A stretch of DNA of 24,646 bases. Source: Firmicutes bacterium UBA4916 (GTDB lineage: Bacteria; Bacillota; Clostridia; Tissierellales; Tepidimicrobiaceae). Location: the NCBI GenBank assembly GCA_002398845.1, contig DHBY01000039.1, positions 1-24,646 of the forward strand, read 5' to 3'. Under the pieces are notes generated by a model, which was not told the DNA's origin, searched no databases, and was given only the letters and a program-made list of their open reading frames with translations. Shown in pieces: positions 15,666-23,885 of the stretch. A program made the position numbers and the translations under genes. Within the stretch, counting starts at the first letter, position 1. Each line of letters opens with the position of its first letter.

Positions 15666-15676
15666 TAAACTCCCCC

Positions 15677-16183
15677 CTAACCTAATATTTCATCTACTGT
15701 TTTTCCTCTTAATTTAGCAACTTCTTCTGCCTTTTTTAAATTTTTTAAAGCGTCCATTGCTGCATTAACTACATTTCTTGGATTATTTGAACCTAAAGAT
15801 TTTGTCCTAATATCCTTAATACCTGCTAACTCGCATATAGCACGCACAGGTCCACCAGCGATAACTCCTGTACCTTCTTTAGATTGTTTAAGCAAAACTC
15901 TTCCTGCTCCAAACTCACCAATTATCTCATGAGGTATTGTAGTTCCTACAAGGGGAACTTCTATAATATGCTTTTTAGCATCCTGAATTGCTTTTCTAAT
16001 AGCTTCTGGTACTTCAAGAGCCTTTGCCATACCTACACCTACATGACCATTTTCATCTCCAACTACTACAAGTGCACTAAATCTAAAGTTTCTACCACCT
16101 TTTACAACTTTAGCTACACGATTGATGCTAACAACCCTTTCTTTTAAATCTAATTCATTAGGATCTATATATGAACGTTCCAT
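15677..16183 (-). CDS. rpsE: 30S ribosomal protein S5
   Basis: Small-subunit protein important for decoding accuracy and for mRNA helicase activity at the entry tunnel. 168 residues. The double-stranded-RNA-binding N-terminal domain includes KERVVSINRVAKVVKGGRNFRFSALVVVGD; the C-terminal domain includes GAGRVLLKQSKEGTGVIAGGPVRAICELAGI and KSLGSNNPRNVVNA. ATG start with GGAGG upstream. Confidence 0.98.
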   Translation of the reverse strand: MERSYIDPNELDLKERVVSINRVAKVVKGGRNFRFSALVVVGDENGHVGVGMAKALEVPEAIRKAIQDAKKHIIEVPLVGTTIPHEIIGEFGAGRVLLKQSKEGTGVIAGGPVRAICELAGIKDIRTKSLGSNNPRNVVNAAMDALKNLKKAEEVAKLRGKTVDEILG

Positions 16184-16200
16184 TTGTTCGCCTCCTTCGC

Positions 16201-16569
16201 TTAAAATTTAAGCCCAGCTTCACGAGCTCCTTCAGCAAGTTCTTTTATTCTTCCATGATAGATGTATCCGCCCCTATCAAATACTACTTCTTTAATCCCT
16301 TTATCTAGGGCTTTTTTCCCAACTATTTCACCAACAAGTTTTGCCGCTTCTTTGTTGTGAGTTGAGGATAGTTTTTCCTTTAATTCATTATCTAATGTTG
16401 AAGCCGAAACTATTGTTTGGCCTGCAATATCATCTATGATTTGTGCATATATATTGGCGTTACTTCTAAACACGTTTAATCTTGGTCTTTCAGGAGTTCC
16501 ATAAATTTTTTGTCTGACCCTTTCATGCCTATTATTTCTCATTTCATTCTTATTAACTTTTTTTAGCAA
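16201..16569 (-). CDS. rplR: 50S ribosomal protein L18
   Basis: 5S rRNA-binding protein of the central protuberance. 122 residues. Motifs RHERVRQKIYGTPERPRLNVFRSNANIYAQIIDD (14-47), ASTLDNELK and the C-terminal DRGGYIYHGRIKELAEGAREAGLKF. The start codon is TTG (16567-16569), supported by GGGAG about 9 nt upstream and by the family N-terminus (basic KKVNKN); the next in-frame ATG would drop nine residues. Confidence 0.96.
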   Translation of the reverse strand: MLKKVNKNEMRNNRHERVRQKIYGTPERPRLNVFRSNANIYAQIIDDIAGQTIVSASTLDNELKEKLSSTHNKEAAKLVGEIVGKKALDKGIKEVVFDRGGYIYHGRIKELAEGAREAGLKF

Positions 16570-16585
16570 CCCTATTCACTCCCTT

Positions 16586-17125
16586 CTACTTACCAGTCTT
16601 ACCAACCTTACGTCTTACAACTTCGTCAGTATATCTGATTCCTTTACCTTTATAAGGTTCTGGTTTTCTAAAGTCTCTAATTACAGCAGCATAATTGCCA
16701 ACTTGTTGTTTGTTTATACCTTTAATGATTATTTGATTTGCTTGTGGTACTTCTATTTCTAGTCCTTCTGGATCTTCTAGCTCTATTGGATGAGAAAATC
16801 CTAGTGTTAATATTAGTTTTTTACCTTGTTTTTGTGCTCTATATCCTGTACCTTGAATTTCTAGAGTCTTTGAGTAACCATTTATTACTCCTTCTATCAT
16901 GTTAGCAATTAATGTTCTTGTTAAACCATGTAATGATTTATGCCTTTTGTTCTCAGTTGGACGATTAACTAATACTTGATTTTCTTCTATTTTAATTTCC
17001 ATATCTGGACTTAGTTGTTCTGCTATTTGACCCTTTGGCCCTTTTACTTCTACATAATTTTTATCATTTATCTTAACTTCAACTCCACTTGGGATGTCTA
17101 TTGGCTTCAATCCTATTCTTGACAT
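16586..17125 (-). CDS. rplF: 50S ribosomal protein L6
   Basis: Large-subunit protein near the sarcin-ricin loop. 179 residues with the two repeated domains of the family. MSRIGLKPIDIPSGVEVKI begins it, LQIQ-type core is seen as LEIQGTGYRAQKQGKKLILTLGFSHP, and the C-terminal domain ends FRKPEPYKGKGIRYTDEVVRRKVGKTGK. It lies 39 nt after rpsH. Confidence 0.98.
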   Translation of the reverse strand: MSRIGLKPIDIPSGVEVKINDKNYVEVKGPKGQIAEQLSPDMEIKIEENQVLVNRPTENKRHKSLHGLTRTLIANMIEGVINGYSKTLEIQGTGYRAQKQGKKLILTLGFSHPIELEDPEGLEIEVPQANQIIIKGINKQQVGNYAAVIRDFRKPEPYKGKGIRYTDEVVRRKVGKTGK

Positions 17126-17164
17126 AAGTGCACCTCCTGTTCCTGTAGTATCAGTTATTTGGTT

Positions 17165-17560
17165 TTACCATACATAACAAATAACTTCTCCACCCATACC
17201 TTCTTTTCTTGCATCTTTATCAGTCTTTATACCTTTCGATGTTGAAAGGATTGCTATTCCAAGCCCACCTAATACCTTTGGTATTTCGTCACTTTTTACA
17301 TAAACCCTTAGGCCTGGTTTAGATATTCTTTTGATTCCACTTATTACTTTTTCATTGTATTTACCATATTTTAATTCTATCCTAATAATTCCTTGTTTGC
17401 CATCCTCTATTACATCAAATCCACCTATGAACCCTTCATCCAGTAAGATTTGAGCTATTTCTTTTTTAATATTTGAAGCAGGAATATCAACAGAATCATG
17501 TTTTGCATTGTTCCCATTTCTTATTCTTGTTAACATATCTGCAATTGGGTCAGTCATCAT
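17165..17560 (-). CDS. rpsH: 30S ribosomal protein S8
   Basis: Binds the central domain of 16S rRNA; in E. coli S8 represses the spc operon. 131 residues. TDPIADMLTRIRNGN (3-17), GIKRISKPGLRVYV and the C-terminal GLGIAILSTSKG...GGEVICYVW are diagnostic. Two consecutive ATGs follow AAAGGAGG; the first is used. No S8-type repressor site is apparent upstream of rplE. Confidence 0.98.
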   Translation of the reverse strand: MMTDPIADMLTRIRNGNNAKHDSVDIPASNIKKEIAQILLDEGFIGGFDVIEDGKQGIIRIELKYGKYNEKVISGIKRISKPGLRVYVKSDEIPKVLGGLGIAILSTSKGIKTDKDARKEGMGGEVICYVW

Positions 17561-17590
17561 ATTTAGCTACCTCCTTTCATAACCTTCGTA

Positions 17591-17776
17591 CTACCAACTT
17601 GCTTTTCTAACTCCAGGGATTTGGCCTTTATATGCTAATTCTCTAAAACAAATACGGCACACTCCATATTTTCTTAAATACCCATGAGGTCTTCCACATA
17701 TTTTACATCTATTGTACTCTCTAGTACTAAACTTCGCCTTTCTCTGCTGTTTAGCAATCATCGATTTTTTTGCCAA
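17591..17776 (-). CDS. rpsN: 30S ribosomal protein S14 type Z (zinc form)
   Basis: Small-subunit head protein, short zinc-containing class. 61 residues with Cys24, Cys27, Cys40 and Cys43 (CKIC and CRIC). The start is TTG (17774-17776), preceded by GGAGGG at 8 nt, which restores the usual MAKKSMIAKQ N-terminus; the next ATG would remove five residues. It sits between rplE and rpsH, its normal place. Confidence 0.96.
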   Translation of the reverse strand: MAKKSMIAKQQRKAKFSTREYNRCKICGRPHGYLRKYGVCRICFRELAYKGQIPGVRKASW

Positions 17777-17794
17777 AACTCATTCCCTCCTTCT

Positions 17795-18337
17795 TTACTT
17801 TTTAAATGGCATGCCCATGAATCCTAGAAATGCCTTTGATTCTTCGTCTGTCTTGGCAGTTGTTACTATAACAATGTCTAAACCCCTTATAGTTTCCACC
17901 ATATCATAATCGATCTCTGGGAATATAAGTTGTTCTTTTACGCCCAATGCATAGTTACCTCTACCATCAAATGATGAATTGCTTACCCCTCTAAAGTCTC
18001 TAACCCTTGGTAGCGAAATATTCATCAATTTATCTAAAAAATCGTACATTTTTTCTCCTCTTAAAGTTACTTTTGTTCCTACATTCATTCCTTCACGAAT
18101 TTTAAAGTTGGCAATTGATTTCTTTGCTTTTGTAACAACTGGTTTTTGTCCTACGATAAGTTCCAATTCTTTAACAGCACTCTCTAATGTCTTTGGATTA
18201 TCCTTTGCTTCACCAATTCCCATATTTACTACGATTTTTTCAAGTTTTGGAACTTCCATAACATTTTTATACTGGAATTTTTCCATTAAAGCTGGCACAA
18301 CTTCGTTTTGGTATTTTTCTTTCAATCTGGAAGTCAT
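17795..18337 (-). CDS. rplE: 50S ribosomal protein L5
   Basis: 5S rRNA-binding protein at the central protuberance. 180 residues, normal length. VPKLEKIVVNMGIGEA, GQKPVVTKAKKSIANFKIREGMNVGTKVTLRG, and LPRVRDFRGVSNSSFDGRGNYALGVKEQLIFPEIDYD are family-wide blocks. ATG start; 26 nt after rplX and 18 nt before rpsN. Confidence 0.98.
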   Translation of the reverse strand: MTSRLKEKYQNEVVPALMEKFQYKNVMEVPKLEKIVVNMGIGEAKDNPKTLESAVKELELIVGQKPVVTKAKKSIANFKIREGMNVGTKVTLRGEKMYDFLDKLMNISLPRVRDFRGVSNSSFDGRGNYALGVKEQLIFPEIDYDMVETIRGLDIVIVTTAKTDEESKAFLGFMGMPFKK

Positions 18338-18363
18338 TCCTATTACCTCCTTTCAATAGTGCA

Positions 18364-18678
18364 TTATCTATCTATTACTTCTCCACATTTTTTGCATACT
18401 CTAACTTTTGAACCATTTCCTAAAAATTTATGACCTATTCTTACTCCTACTTTATCTTTATCACAATAATACATAACCTTTGATGAATCAATAGCCCCTT
18501 CTTGGTGAATAATTCCACCTTGTTGGTTTTGATTTTGTGCCTTCTTATGCTTTGTAAGCATGTTTACACCTTCAACGATTACTTTATTATTTTTAGGGAA
18601 TACTTTTAAAACCTTCCCTTTCTTGCCCTTATCTTTTCCTGAAATAACTATTACAGTATCTCCATTTTTTACATGCAT
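18364..18678 (-). CDS. rplX: 50S ribosomal protein L24
   Basis: Assembly-initiator protein near the tunnel exit. 104 residues. The KOW motif lies at residues 3-32 (VKNGDTVIVISGKDKGKKGKVLKVFPKNNK). The C-terminal half has YYCDKDK and VCKKCGE, a cysteine pattern resembling a zinc knuckle but with only three cysteines. It lies 15 nt after rplN. Confidence 0.98.
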   Translation of the reverse strand: MHVKNGDTVIVISGKDKGKKGKVLKVFPKNNKVIVEGVNMLTKHKKAQNQNQQGGIIHQEGAIDSSKVMYYCDKDKVGVRIGHKFLGNGSKVRVCKKCGEVIDR

Positions 18679-18693
18679 ACTTTACACCTCCCC

Positions 18694-19062
18694 TTATAGT
18701 ACTTCCGGTGCTAAGGATATTATCTTCATAAAGTTTTCTCTTCTAAGTTCCCTTGTTACAGGGCCAAATATACGTGTTCCAACTGGGTTTTTGTCATCTT
18801 TAACAATAACAGCTGCATTATCATCAAATTTAATATAAGATCCATCATTTCTTCTTACACCATGTTTTGTCCTTACAATTACAGCTTTTACTATTTCTCC
18901 TTTTTTAACAACTCCTCCAGGTGTTGCACTTTTAACAGAGCAAACTACTATATCTCCAACATTGGCGTACTTCTTATTCGTACCGCCTAATACCCTAATA
19001 ACTAACAACTCTCTTGCACCTGAATTATCAGCAACTTTTAGTCGACTTTCAGTTTGAATCAT
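18694..19062 (-). CDS. rplN: 50S ribosomal protein L14
   Basis: Subunit-interface protein next to L19. 122 residues, the invariant length. MIQTESRLKVADNSGARELLVIRVLGG at the start, VKAVIVRTKHGVRRNDGSYIKFDDNAAVI in the middle and GTRIFGPVTRELRRENFMKIISLAPEVL at the end. 28 nt after rpsQ. Confidence 0.98.
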   Translation of the reverse strand: MIQTESRLKVADNSGARELLVIRVLGGTNKKYANVGDIVVCSVKSATPGGVVKKGEIVKAVIVRTKHGVRRNDGSYIKFDDNAAVIVKDDKNPVGTRIFGPVTRELRRENFMKIISLAPEVL

Positions 19063-19090
19063 TAGAATACCTCCTTCCCAGGTATAAGAA

Positions 19091-19345
19091 CTATTTTGCT
19101 TTTTCTACTATATTTACAAGTCTCCAGCATTTATCCTTGCTTAGTGGTCTGGTTTCCATTATTTTAACTACATCGCCAATTCTACATTCATTATTTTCAT
19201 CATGAGCTTTAAATTTTGTAGTCTTCTTAATTTGCTTTTTATATAAAGGGTGTGTTACAAATGTTTCAACAGCAACCACTATTGTTTTATCCATTTTATC
19301 ACTTACAACACGACCTACTCTAATCTTACGGTTTCCTCTATTCAT
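19091..19345 (-). CDS. rpsQ: 30S ribosomal protein S17
   Basis: OB-fold protein binding 16S rRNA helices 7 and 11. 84 residues. RGNRKIRVGRVVSDKMDKTIVVAVETFVTHPLYKK and IMETRPLSKDKCWRLVNIVEKA are diagnostic. Six nucleotides separate it from rpmC, so the ribosome binding site lies in the rpmC 3' end. Confidence 0.98.
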   Translation of the reverse strand: MNRGNRKIRVGRVVSDKMDKTIVVAVETFVTHPLYKKQIKKTTKFKAHDENNECRIGDVVKIMETRPLSKDKCWRLVNIVEKAK

Positions 19346-19351
19346 TTGAGG

Positions 19352-19558
19352 TTAAACCTCCTTTCCTATACCTAATTCTCGTTCCCTAATAGTAGTCTTT
19401 ACACGTGCAATATCTTTTCTTACTACTTTTATTCTCATAGGGTTATCTAATTGACCTGTAGCCAATTGAAATCTTAAGTTAAATAATTCATTTTTTAAAT
19501 CTAATAATTTAGTGTTTAATTCTTGATCTGTCATTTGGCGAGTTTCTTTAGCCTTCAT
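19352..19558 (-). CDS. rpmC: 50S ribosomal protein L29
   Basis: Tunnel-exit protein that helps dock SRP and trigger factor. The ATG at 19556-19558 gives 68 residues beginning MKAKETRQMTDQELNTKLLDLKNELFNLRFQ, the length and start expected of the family. A longer frame reaches 19600 but has no justification. The start overlaps the 3' end of rplP by 11 nt, with GGTGGTG within rplP as ribosome binding site. Confidence 0.96.
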   Translation of the reverse strand: MKAKETRQMTDQELNTKLLDLKNELFNLRFQLATGQLDNPMRIKVVRKDIARVKTTIRERELGIGKEV

Positions 19559-19991
19559 TAGCTTCACCACCCTTTTCCTGCACATCCTCACGTGTAACAA
19601 ATTTAGTTTTTATAGGCAATTTGTGTGCTGCTAATCTCATAGCTTCTTTCGCTACTTCTTCAGAAACTCCACCCATTTCAAATAAAATTCTTCCTGGTTT
19701 TACAACTGCCACCCAGTACTCTGGGGATCCTTTACCAGAGCCCATACGAGTTTCAGCTGGTTTTTCAGTAATTGGCTTATCTGGGAACACCTTTATCCAG
19801 ATATTTCCGCCTCTTTTAATATATCTTGTCATAGCACGTCTTGCTGCTTCTATTTGATTAGAATTTATCCATGATGGTTCAAGAGCTTGTAGTCCATATT
19901 CACCATAAGTAACTCTATTACCCTTGGTTGCCTTACCCTTCATTCTTCCTCTATGAACTCTACGGTATTTTACTCTTTTAGGCATTAACAT
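19548..19991 (-). CDS. rplP: 50S ribosomal protein L16
   Basis: Positions tRNA at the A site and completes the peptidyl transferase centre. 147 residues. KRVKYRRVHRGRMKGKATKG near the start, then the conserved arginine region GSGKGSPEYWVAVVKPGRILFEMGGVSEEVAKEAMRLAAHKLPIKTKFV. Two ATGs three codons apart follow AGGAGGAAGG; the first is taken. Confidence 0.98.
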   Translation of the reverse strand: MLMPKRVKYRRVHRGRMKGKATKGNRVTYGEYGLQALEPSWINSNQIEAARRAMTRYIKRGGNIWIKVFPDKPITEKPAETRMGSGKGSPEYWVAVVKPGRILFEMGGVSEEVAKEAMRLAAHKLPIKTKFVTREDVQEKGGEANEG

Positions 19992-20024
19992 TTTACCTTC
20001 CTCCTTCCTACAGCTATTTATAAG

Positions 20025-20708
20025 CTAATCTCTTGAGTTTTTATTATAAGTTTTCTTATCATTATTTACTACTTTCTTAGTAGGAAGAACCTCTCCTTTA
20101 TATAACCACACTTTTACTCCTAGCTTTCCATAGGTAGTATCTGCTTCTGCAAATCCATAATCTATATCTGCCCTTAATGTTTGAAGAGGTATTGTTCCTT
20201 CACTATAGCCCTCAGTTCTCGCCATATCTGCTCCACCAACTCTACCTGATACAGATGTCTTTATACCTTGTGCACCTGATCTCATAGTTCTTTGGATTGC
20301 TTGTTTCATGGCTCTTCTAAAGGATACCCTTCTTACAAGTTGTGCTGCAATGTTTTCTGCTACTAATTGAGCATCTAATTCGGGCACCTTTACTTCTTCT
20401 ACATTTACAATTACATTTTTCTTTGTCATCTTTTCAAGATCTTTTCTTAATGCTTCAACTCCAGAACCGCCCTTACCAATAACCATACCTGGTTTAGCAG
20501 TATGAATACTTAGTTTTATCCTGTTGGCAGCTCTTTCTATTTCAATTCTTGAAATCCCAGCTATAAATAAAGTCTTTTTAACATACTTACGGATTTTATA
20601 GTCTTCCATTAAAAGTTCGTTGAAATTTTTCTTATCAGCATACCATTTTGAATCCCAATCTTTTATTATCCCAACTCTTAGTCCATGTGGATTAACCTTT
20701 TGGCCCAT
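20025..20708 (-). CDS. rpsC: 30S ribosomal protein S3
   Basis: mRNA entry-tunnel protein. 227 residues. MGQKVNPHGLRVGIIKDWDSKWYA at the start, KH domain with the GKGGSGVEALRKDLEKM loop, and the C-terminal domain ISGRVGGADMART-type block (VSGRVGGADMARTEGYSEGTIPLQTLRADIDYGF). The last residues (KKTYNKNSRD) are variable. 33 nt before rplP. Confidence 0.98.
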   Translation of the reverse strand: MGQKVNPHGLRVGIIKDWDSKWYADKKNFNELLMEDYKIRKYVKKTLFIAGISRIEIERAANRIKLSIHTAKPGMVIGKGGSGVEALRKDLEKMTKKNVIVNVEEVKVPELDAQLVAENIAAQLVRRVSFRRAMKQAIQRTMRSGAQGIKTSVSGRVGGADMARTEGYSEGTIPLQTLRADIDYGFAEADTTYGKLGVKVWLYKGEVLPTKKVVNNDKKTYNKNSRD

Positions 20709-20725
20709 TAACTATCCCTCCTTCT

Positions 20726-21061
20726 CTATTCTCTCTCTTTTACTACGACTCCTATATGACTGCTTCTTTTAATTATTGGATAAGCCATACCTCTCGCCTT
20801 TGGTCTCCATCTTTTAAGTTGAGGACCATCGTTGGCATAGGCTTCTTTTACATATAGATTGTCTCTATCCATATTAAAATTATTTTCAGCATTAGCAATT
20901 GCCGAAGTCAAAACTTTTTCAAGTTCTCTTGCACCTTGTTTTGGTGTAAATCTAAGGATTGTCAAAGCTTCATCTACTTGTTTCCCTCTAACCTCGTTAC
21001 ATATGAAGTTTACCTTTAAGGGTGAAATTCGTATATATTTAGCTACAGCTTTAGCTTCCAT
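20726..21061 (-). CDS. rplV: 50S ribosomal protein L22
   Basis: Lines the peptide exit tunnel; changes in its hairpin give macrolide resistance. 111 residues. MEAKAVAKYIRISPLKVNFICNEVRGKQVDEAL and the hairpin region GPQLKRWRPKARGMAYPIIKRSSHIGVVV are intact, with no insertion or deletion evident. 21 nt after rpsS. Confidence 0.98.
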   Translation of the reverse strand: MEAKAVAKYIRISPLKVNFICNEVRGKQVDEALTILRFTPKQGARELEKVLTSAIANAENNFNMDRDNLYVKEAYANDGPQLKRWRPKARGMAYPIIKRSSHIGVVVKERE

Positions 21062-21082
21062 CCTGATTCCCTCCTTTATCCT

Positions 21083-21367
21083 CTATTTCAACGCAGTTGA
21101 CTTTTCTGTCTTGTCACCGTGTCCTCTAAATGTTCTAGTAGGTACAAATTCACCAAGTTTATGTCCTACCATGTCTTCCGTAATATATATTGGCACATGT
21201 TTTCTTCCATCATGAACTGCTATAGTGTGTCCTACCATTTGTGGAAATATTGTTGAACGGCGAGACCAAGTCTTTATAACTTTTTTGTCGTTCTTTTTAT
21301 TTAATTCTTCTACTTTTTTAAGAAGATGATCATCACAAAAAGGACCCTTTTTAAGAGATCTACCCAT
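21083..21367 (-). CDS. rpsS: 30S ribosomal protein S19
   Basis: Head protein at the subunit bridge with S13. 94 residues. MGRSLKKGPFCDDHLLKKV, then TWSRRSTIFPQMVGHTIAVHDGRKHVPIYITEDMVGHKLGEFVPTRTFRGH. ATG start with GGAGG upstream, 31 nt after rplB. Confidence 0.98.
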   Translation of the reverse strand: MGRSLKKGPFCDDHLLKKVEELNKKNDKKVIKTWSRRSTIFPQMVGHTIAVHDGRKHVPIYITEDMVGHKLGEFVPTRTFRGHGDKTEKSTALK

Positions 21368-21398
21368 TATTATTCCTCCTTCCAGATAGTGATATAAA

Positions 21399-22229
21399 CT
21401 ATTTTGTTCTTCTTCTTAAGATATATTGATTAGATTTCTTGTTCTTAGCTCTAGTCTTATATCCTATTGTAGGTTTGCCCCATGGAGTTAATGGTGATGG
21501 CATACCTATTGGTGCCTTACCTTCTCCACCGCCGTGTGGATGGTCTACAGGGTTCATAGCACTACCTCTAACAGCAGGTCTAATTCCCATATGCCTACTT
21601 CTTCCAGCTTTACCTATTGTAATATTTTCATGATCGATATTTCCTACTTGGCCTATTGTGGCACGACATTCAATTCTTACAAGTCTAAATTCTCCCGATG
21701 GTAATCTTAGTTGAGCATACTTTCCTTCTTTAGCCATCAATTGAGCTTCTGAGCCTGCTGATCTAACTAATTGGCCACCTTTACCTGCTTTTAGTTCTAT
21801 ATTGTGAACAGTAGTACCTACAGGAATATTTTTAAGTGCTAATGTGTTTCCTACTTTGATATCAGCATCCACGCCTGATTCAATAGCATCTCCAACTTTT
21901 AATCCAAAAGGCGCAAGAATATATCTTTTCTCGCCATCAGCATAATAGATAAGTGCTATATTAGCAGTTCTATTTGGATCATATTCTATAGCTGCCACTT
22001 TTCCTGGTATTCCGTCCTTATCTCTTTTAAAGTCTATAATCCTATATTTTCTTTTAGCACCGCCGCCTTTATGACGTACAGTTATTTTTCCTTGGGCGTT
22101 TCTTCCGCCTTTTCTATTTAAACTAACAACCAATGATTTCTCAGGTTCTTTTTTTGTAATCTCTTCAAATGTGGAAACAGTCATTTGTCGAATTGCTGGG
22201 GAAGTTGCCTTGTATTTTCTAATACTCAT
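21399..22229 (-). CDS. rplB: 50S ribosomal protein L2
   Basis: Primary 23S rRNA-binding protein needed for subunit association and peptidyl transfer. 276 residues, normal length. LNRKGGRNAQGKITVRHKGGGAKRKYRIIDF near the start and the near-invariant GRSRHMGIRPAVRGSAMNPVDHPHGGGEGKAPIG block containing the functional histidine. 30 nt after rplW. Confidence 0.98.
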   Translation of the reverse strand: MSIRKYKATSPAIRQMTVSTFEEITKKEPEKSLVVSLNRKGGRNAQGKITVRHKGGGAKRKYRIIDFKRDKDGIPGKVAAIEYDPNRTANIALIYYADGEKRYILAPFGLKVGDAIESGVDADIKVGNTLALKNIPVGTTVHNIELKAGKGGQLVRSAGSEAQLMAKEGKYAQLRLPSGEFRLVRIECRATIGQVGNIDHENITIGKAGRSRHMGIRPAVRGSAMNPVDHPHGGGEGKAPIGMPSPLTPWGKPTIGYKTRAKNKKSNQYILRRRTK

Positions 22230-22259
22230 TATTGTTCCCTCCTTCTTCTGAAACTTTTA

Positions 22260-22550
22260 TTACATTCCTTCAAAGAATTCTATTCTCTTAGAATCTTCTG
22301 TTAAAGTTACTATTGCTTTTTTCCAGCTTGGCCTTCTACCAACGTGTACTCCCATTCTCTTTTCTTTCCCTAACATATTCATAGTGTTTACTTTATCAAC
22401 ATTAACATTAAATATACTTTCTACCGCTTTTTTTATTTCTGATTTATTGGCTCTTCTATCTACTTTAAAAGCATATTTCCCGTAAGCCATATCATCCATA
22501 CTTTCCTCTGTAATAATAGGTTTAATAATTATATCGTGTGGAATACGCAT
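22260..22550 (-). CDS. rplW: 50S ribosomal protein L23
   Basis: Tunnel-exit docking site for trigger factor and SRP. 96 residues. DIIIKPIITEESMDDMAYGKYAFKVDRRANKSEIKKAVESIFNVNV is typical. Its ATG shares one base with the rplD stop codon (TAATG), so translation is coupled to rplD. Confidence 0.97.
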   Translation of the reverse strand: MRIPHDIIIKPIITEESMDDMAYGKYAFKVDRRANKSEIKKAVESIFNVNVDKVNTMNMLGKEKRMGVHVGRRPSWKKAIVTLTEDSKRIEFFEGM

Positions 22551-23173
22551 TATGCAAACACCTCCTCCACTTTTCTTACTGCATCTTTGGTTATGATAAA
22601 GGAGTCATAATTCAATATATCATAAACATTTAGTGTATTAACAAGTGCAGTTTGTACATTAGGAATATTCCTTGATGCTTTTATTACATTGACATCTTTC
22701 TCATCCATTACTACAAGTGCCTTTTTACCAGCTTTTATATTTGCCAATATTTTTGCCATTTCTTTAGTCTTTGGTTCTTCCAAGTTTAATCCTTCTAGTA
22801 CAATTATTTCGTTGTTTAATACCTTTGCACTCAATGCGGATTTCATTGCTAATCTTCTTACTTTTTTAGGAACCTTGTAGCTGTAATCTCTTGGCTTTGG
22901 TGCAAAACTAACACCACCACCTACCCATTGAGACGCTCTAATGCTTCCTTGGCGAGCTCTACCTGTACCTTTTTGTCTCCAAGGTTTTCTTCCTCCGCCT
23001 CTTACCTCAGCTCTTGTCTTAGCAGATTGAGTCCCTTGTCTTTTATTGGCTAATTGATTTTTAACCACTTCATAAAGTACATGTTCATTAACTTCAACGC
23101 CAAATATATCATCTTTTAACTCTATTTCTCCTACTTCTTGACCTAACATATTGTAAACATTAACCTTAGGCAT
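22550..23173 (-). CDS. rplD: 50S ribosomal protein L4
   Basis: Exit-tunnel protein. In E. coli L4 is also the repressor of the S10 operon, acting on the leader by attenuation and translational block. 207 residues. The extended loop KRQGTQSAKTRAEVRGGGRKPWRQKGTGRARQGSIRASQWVGGGVSF (44-90) is complete. It is a natural candidate for binding the structured leader ahead of rpsJ, but this is inference. Confidence 0.97.
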   Translation of the reverse strand: MPKVNVYNMLGQEVGEIELKDDIFGVEVNEHVLYEVVKNQLANKRQGTQSAKTRAEVRGGGRKPWRQKGTGRARQGSIRASQWVGGGVSFAPKPRDYSYKVPKKVRRLAMKSALSAKVLNNEIIVLEGLNLEEPKTKEMAKILANIKAGKKALVVMDEKDVNVIKASRNIPNVQTALVNTLNVYDILNYDSFIITKDAVRKVEEVFA

Positions 23174-23200
23174 ACCACATCCTCCTTTCTATGTGCTTTA

Positions 23201-23830
23201 CTATCTTTTTATCACAGTTTCTTTTATTACTAATAGTCCGCCTTTTGGTCCTGGAACAGCACCTCTTATAAGTAATAAATTCCTATCAGAATCCACTCTT
23301 ACTACTTCAAGGTTTTGAACTGTAACCTTTTCGTTGCCCATTCTTCCCATTCCTTTAGCTCCTTTAAATACCCTGCCTGGATAAGAAGCTGCAGCTCTAG
23401 CGCCTCCTGCCCTGTGATATTTTGAACCATGGGCTTCAGGCCCTCTTGAATAATTATATCTTCTAATTGGTCCTTGGGTCCCTTTTCCTTTTGATATGCC
23501 AGCAACATCAATTTTGTCACCTTGTTCAAAAATATCAACTTTAATTTCTTGGCCAATTTCAAATTCGTCCACATTCCCTATAATAAACTCTTTAATGTGT
23601 TTTTTATACTCTACTCCTGATTTATCGAAATGCCCTTTTAATGGTTTGTTTATTCTGTTTTCCTTTACATCCTCGAAACCAACTTGAATAGCATTATAGC
23701 CATCATTTTCTACAGTTTTCTTTTGGATGATTTTTAATGGTCCTGCTTCAACTACGGTTACTGGGATAACAGCTCCATCTTCAGTAAATATTTGAGTCAT
23801 TCCTATTTTTTTGCCTATTATATTTTTCAC
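23201..23830 (-). CDS. rplC: 50S ribosomal protein L3
   Basis: Assembly-initiating protein reaching the peptidyl transferase centre. 209 residues. IGKKIGMTQIFTEDGAVIPVTVVEAGP at the start and the central extension with SKGKGTQGPIRRYNYSRGPEAHGSKYHRAGG and GAKGMGRMGNEKVTVQNL. The start codon is GTG (23828-23830), with AGGAGGTG upstream, 55 nt after rpsJ. Confidence 0.98.
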   Translation of the reverse strand: MKNIIGKKIGMTQIFTEDGAVIPVTVVEAGPLKIIQKKTVENDGYNAIQVGFEDVKENRINKPLKGHFDKSGVEYKKHIKEFIIGNVDEFEIGQEIKVDIFEQGDKIDVAGISKGKGTQGPIRRYNYSRGPEAHGSKYHRAGGARAAASYPGRVFKGAKGMGRMGNEKVTVQNLEVVRVDSDRNLLLIRGAVPGPKGGLLVIKETVIKR

Positions 23831-23857
23831 AATTACACCTCCTATTATCCTACAGCG

Positions 23858-23874
23858 GATTACCTTTGGTAATC
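23858..23874 (-). other. Small hairpin between rpsJ and rplC
   Basis: GATTACC and GGTAATC form a perfect 7-bp stem with a three-base loop, 11 nt after the rpsJ stop and about 20 nt before the rplC ribosome binding site. There is no T-run, so it is not a terminator; it may modulate processing or spacing. Confidence 0.55.
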
Positions 23875-23885
23875 ATTCTAAGAAA

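Noticed and set aside
23302..23574. Second minus-strand frame of 90 codons inside rplC
   Set aside because: It is out of frame within an intact L3 gene, with lysine/leucine-rich sequence typical of a shadow frame.
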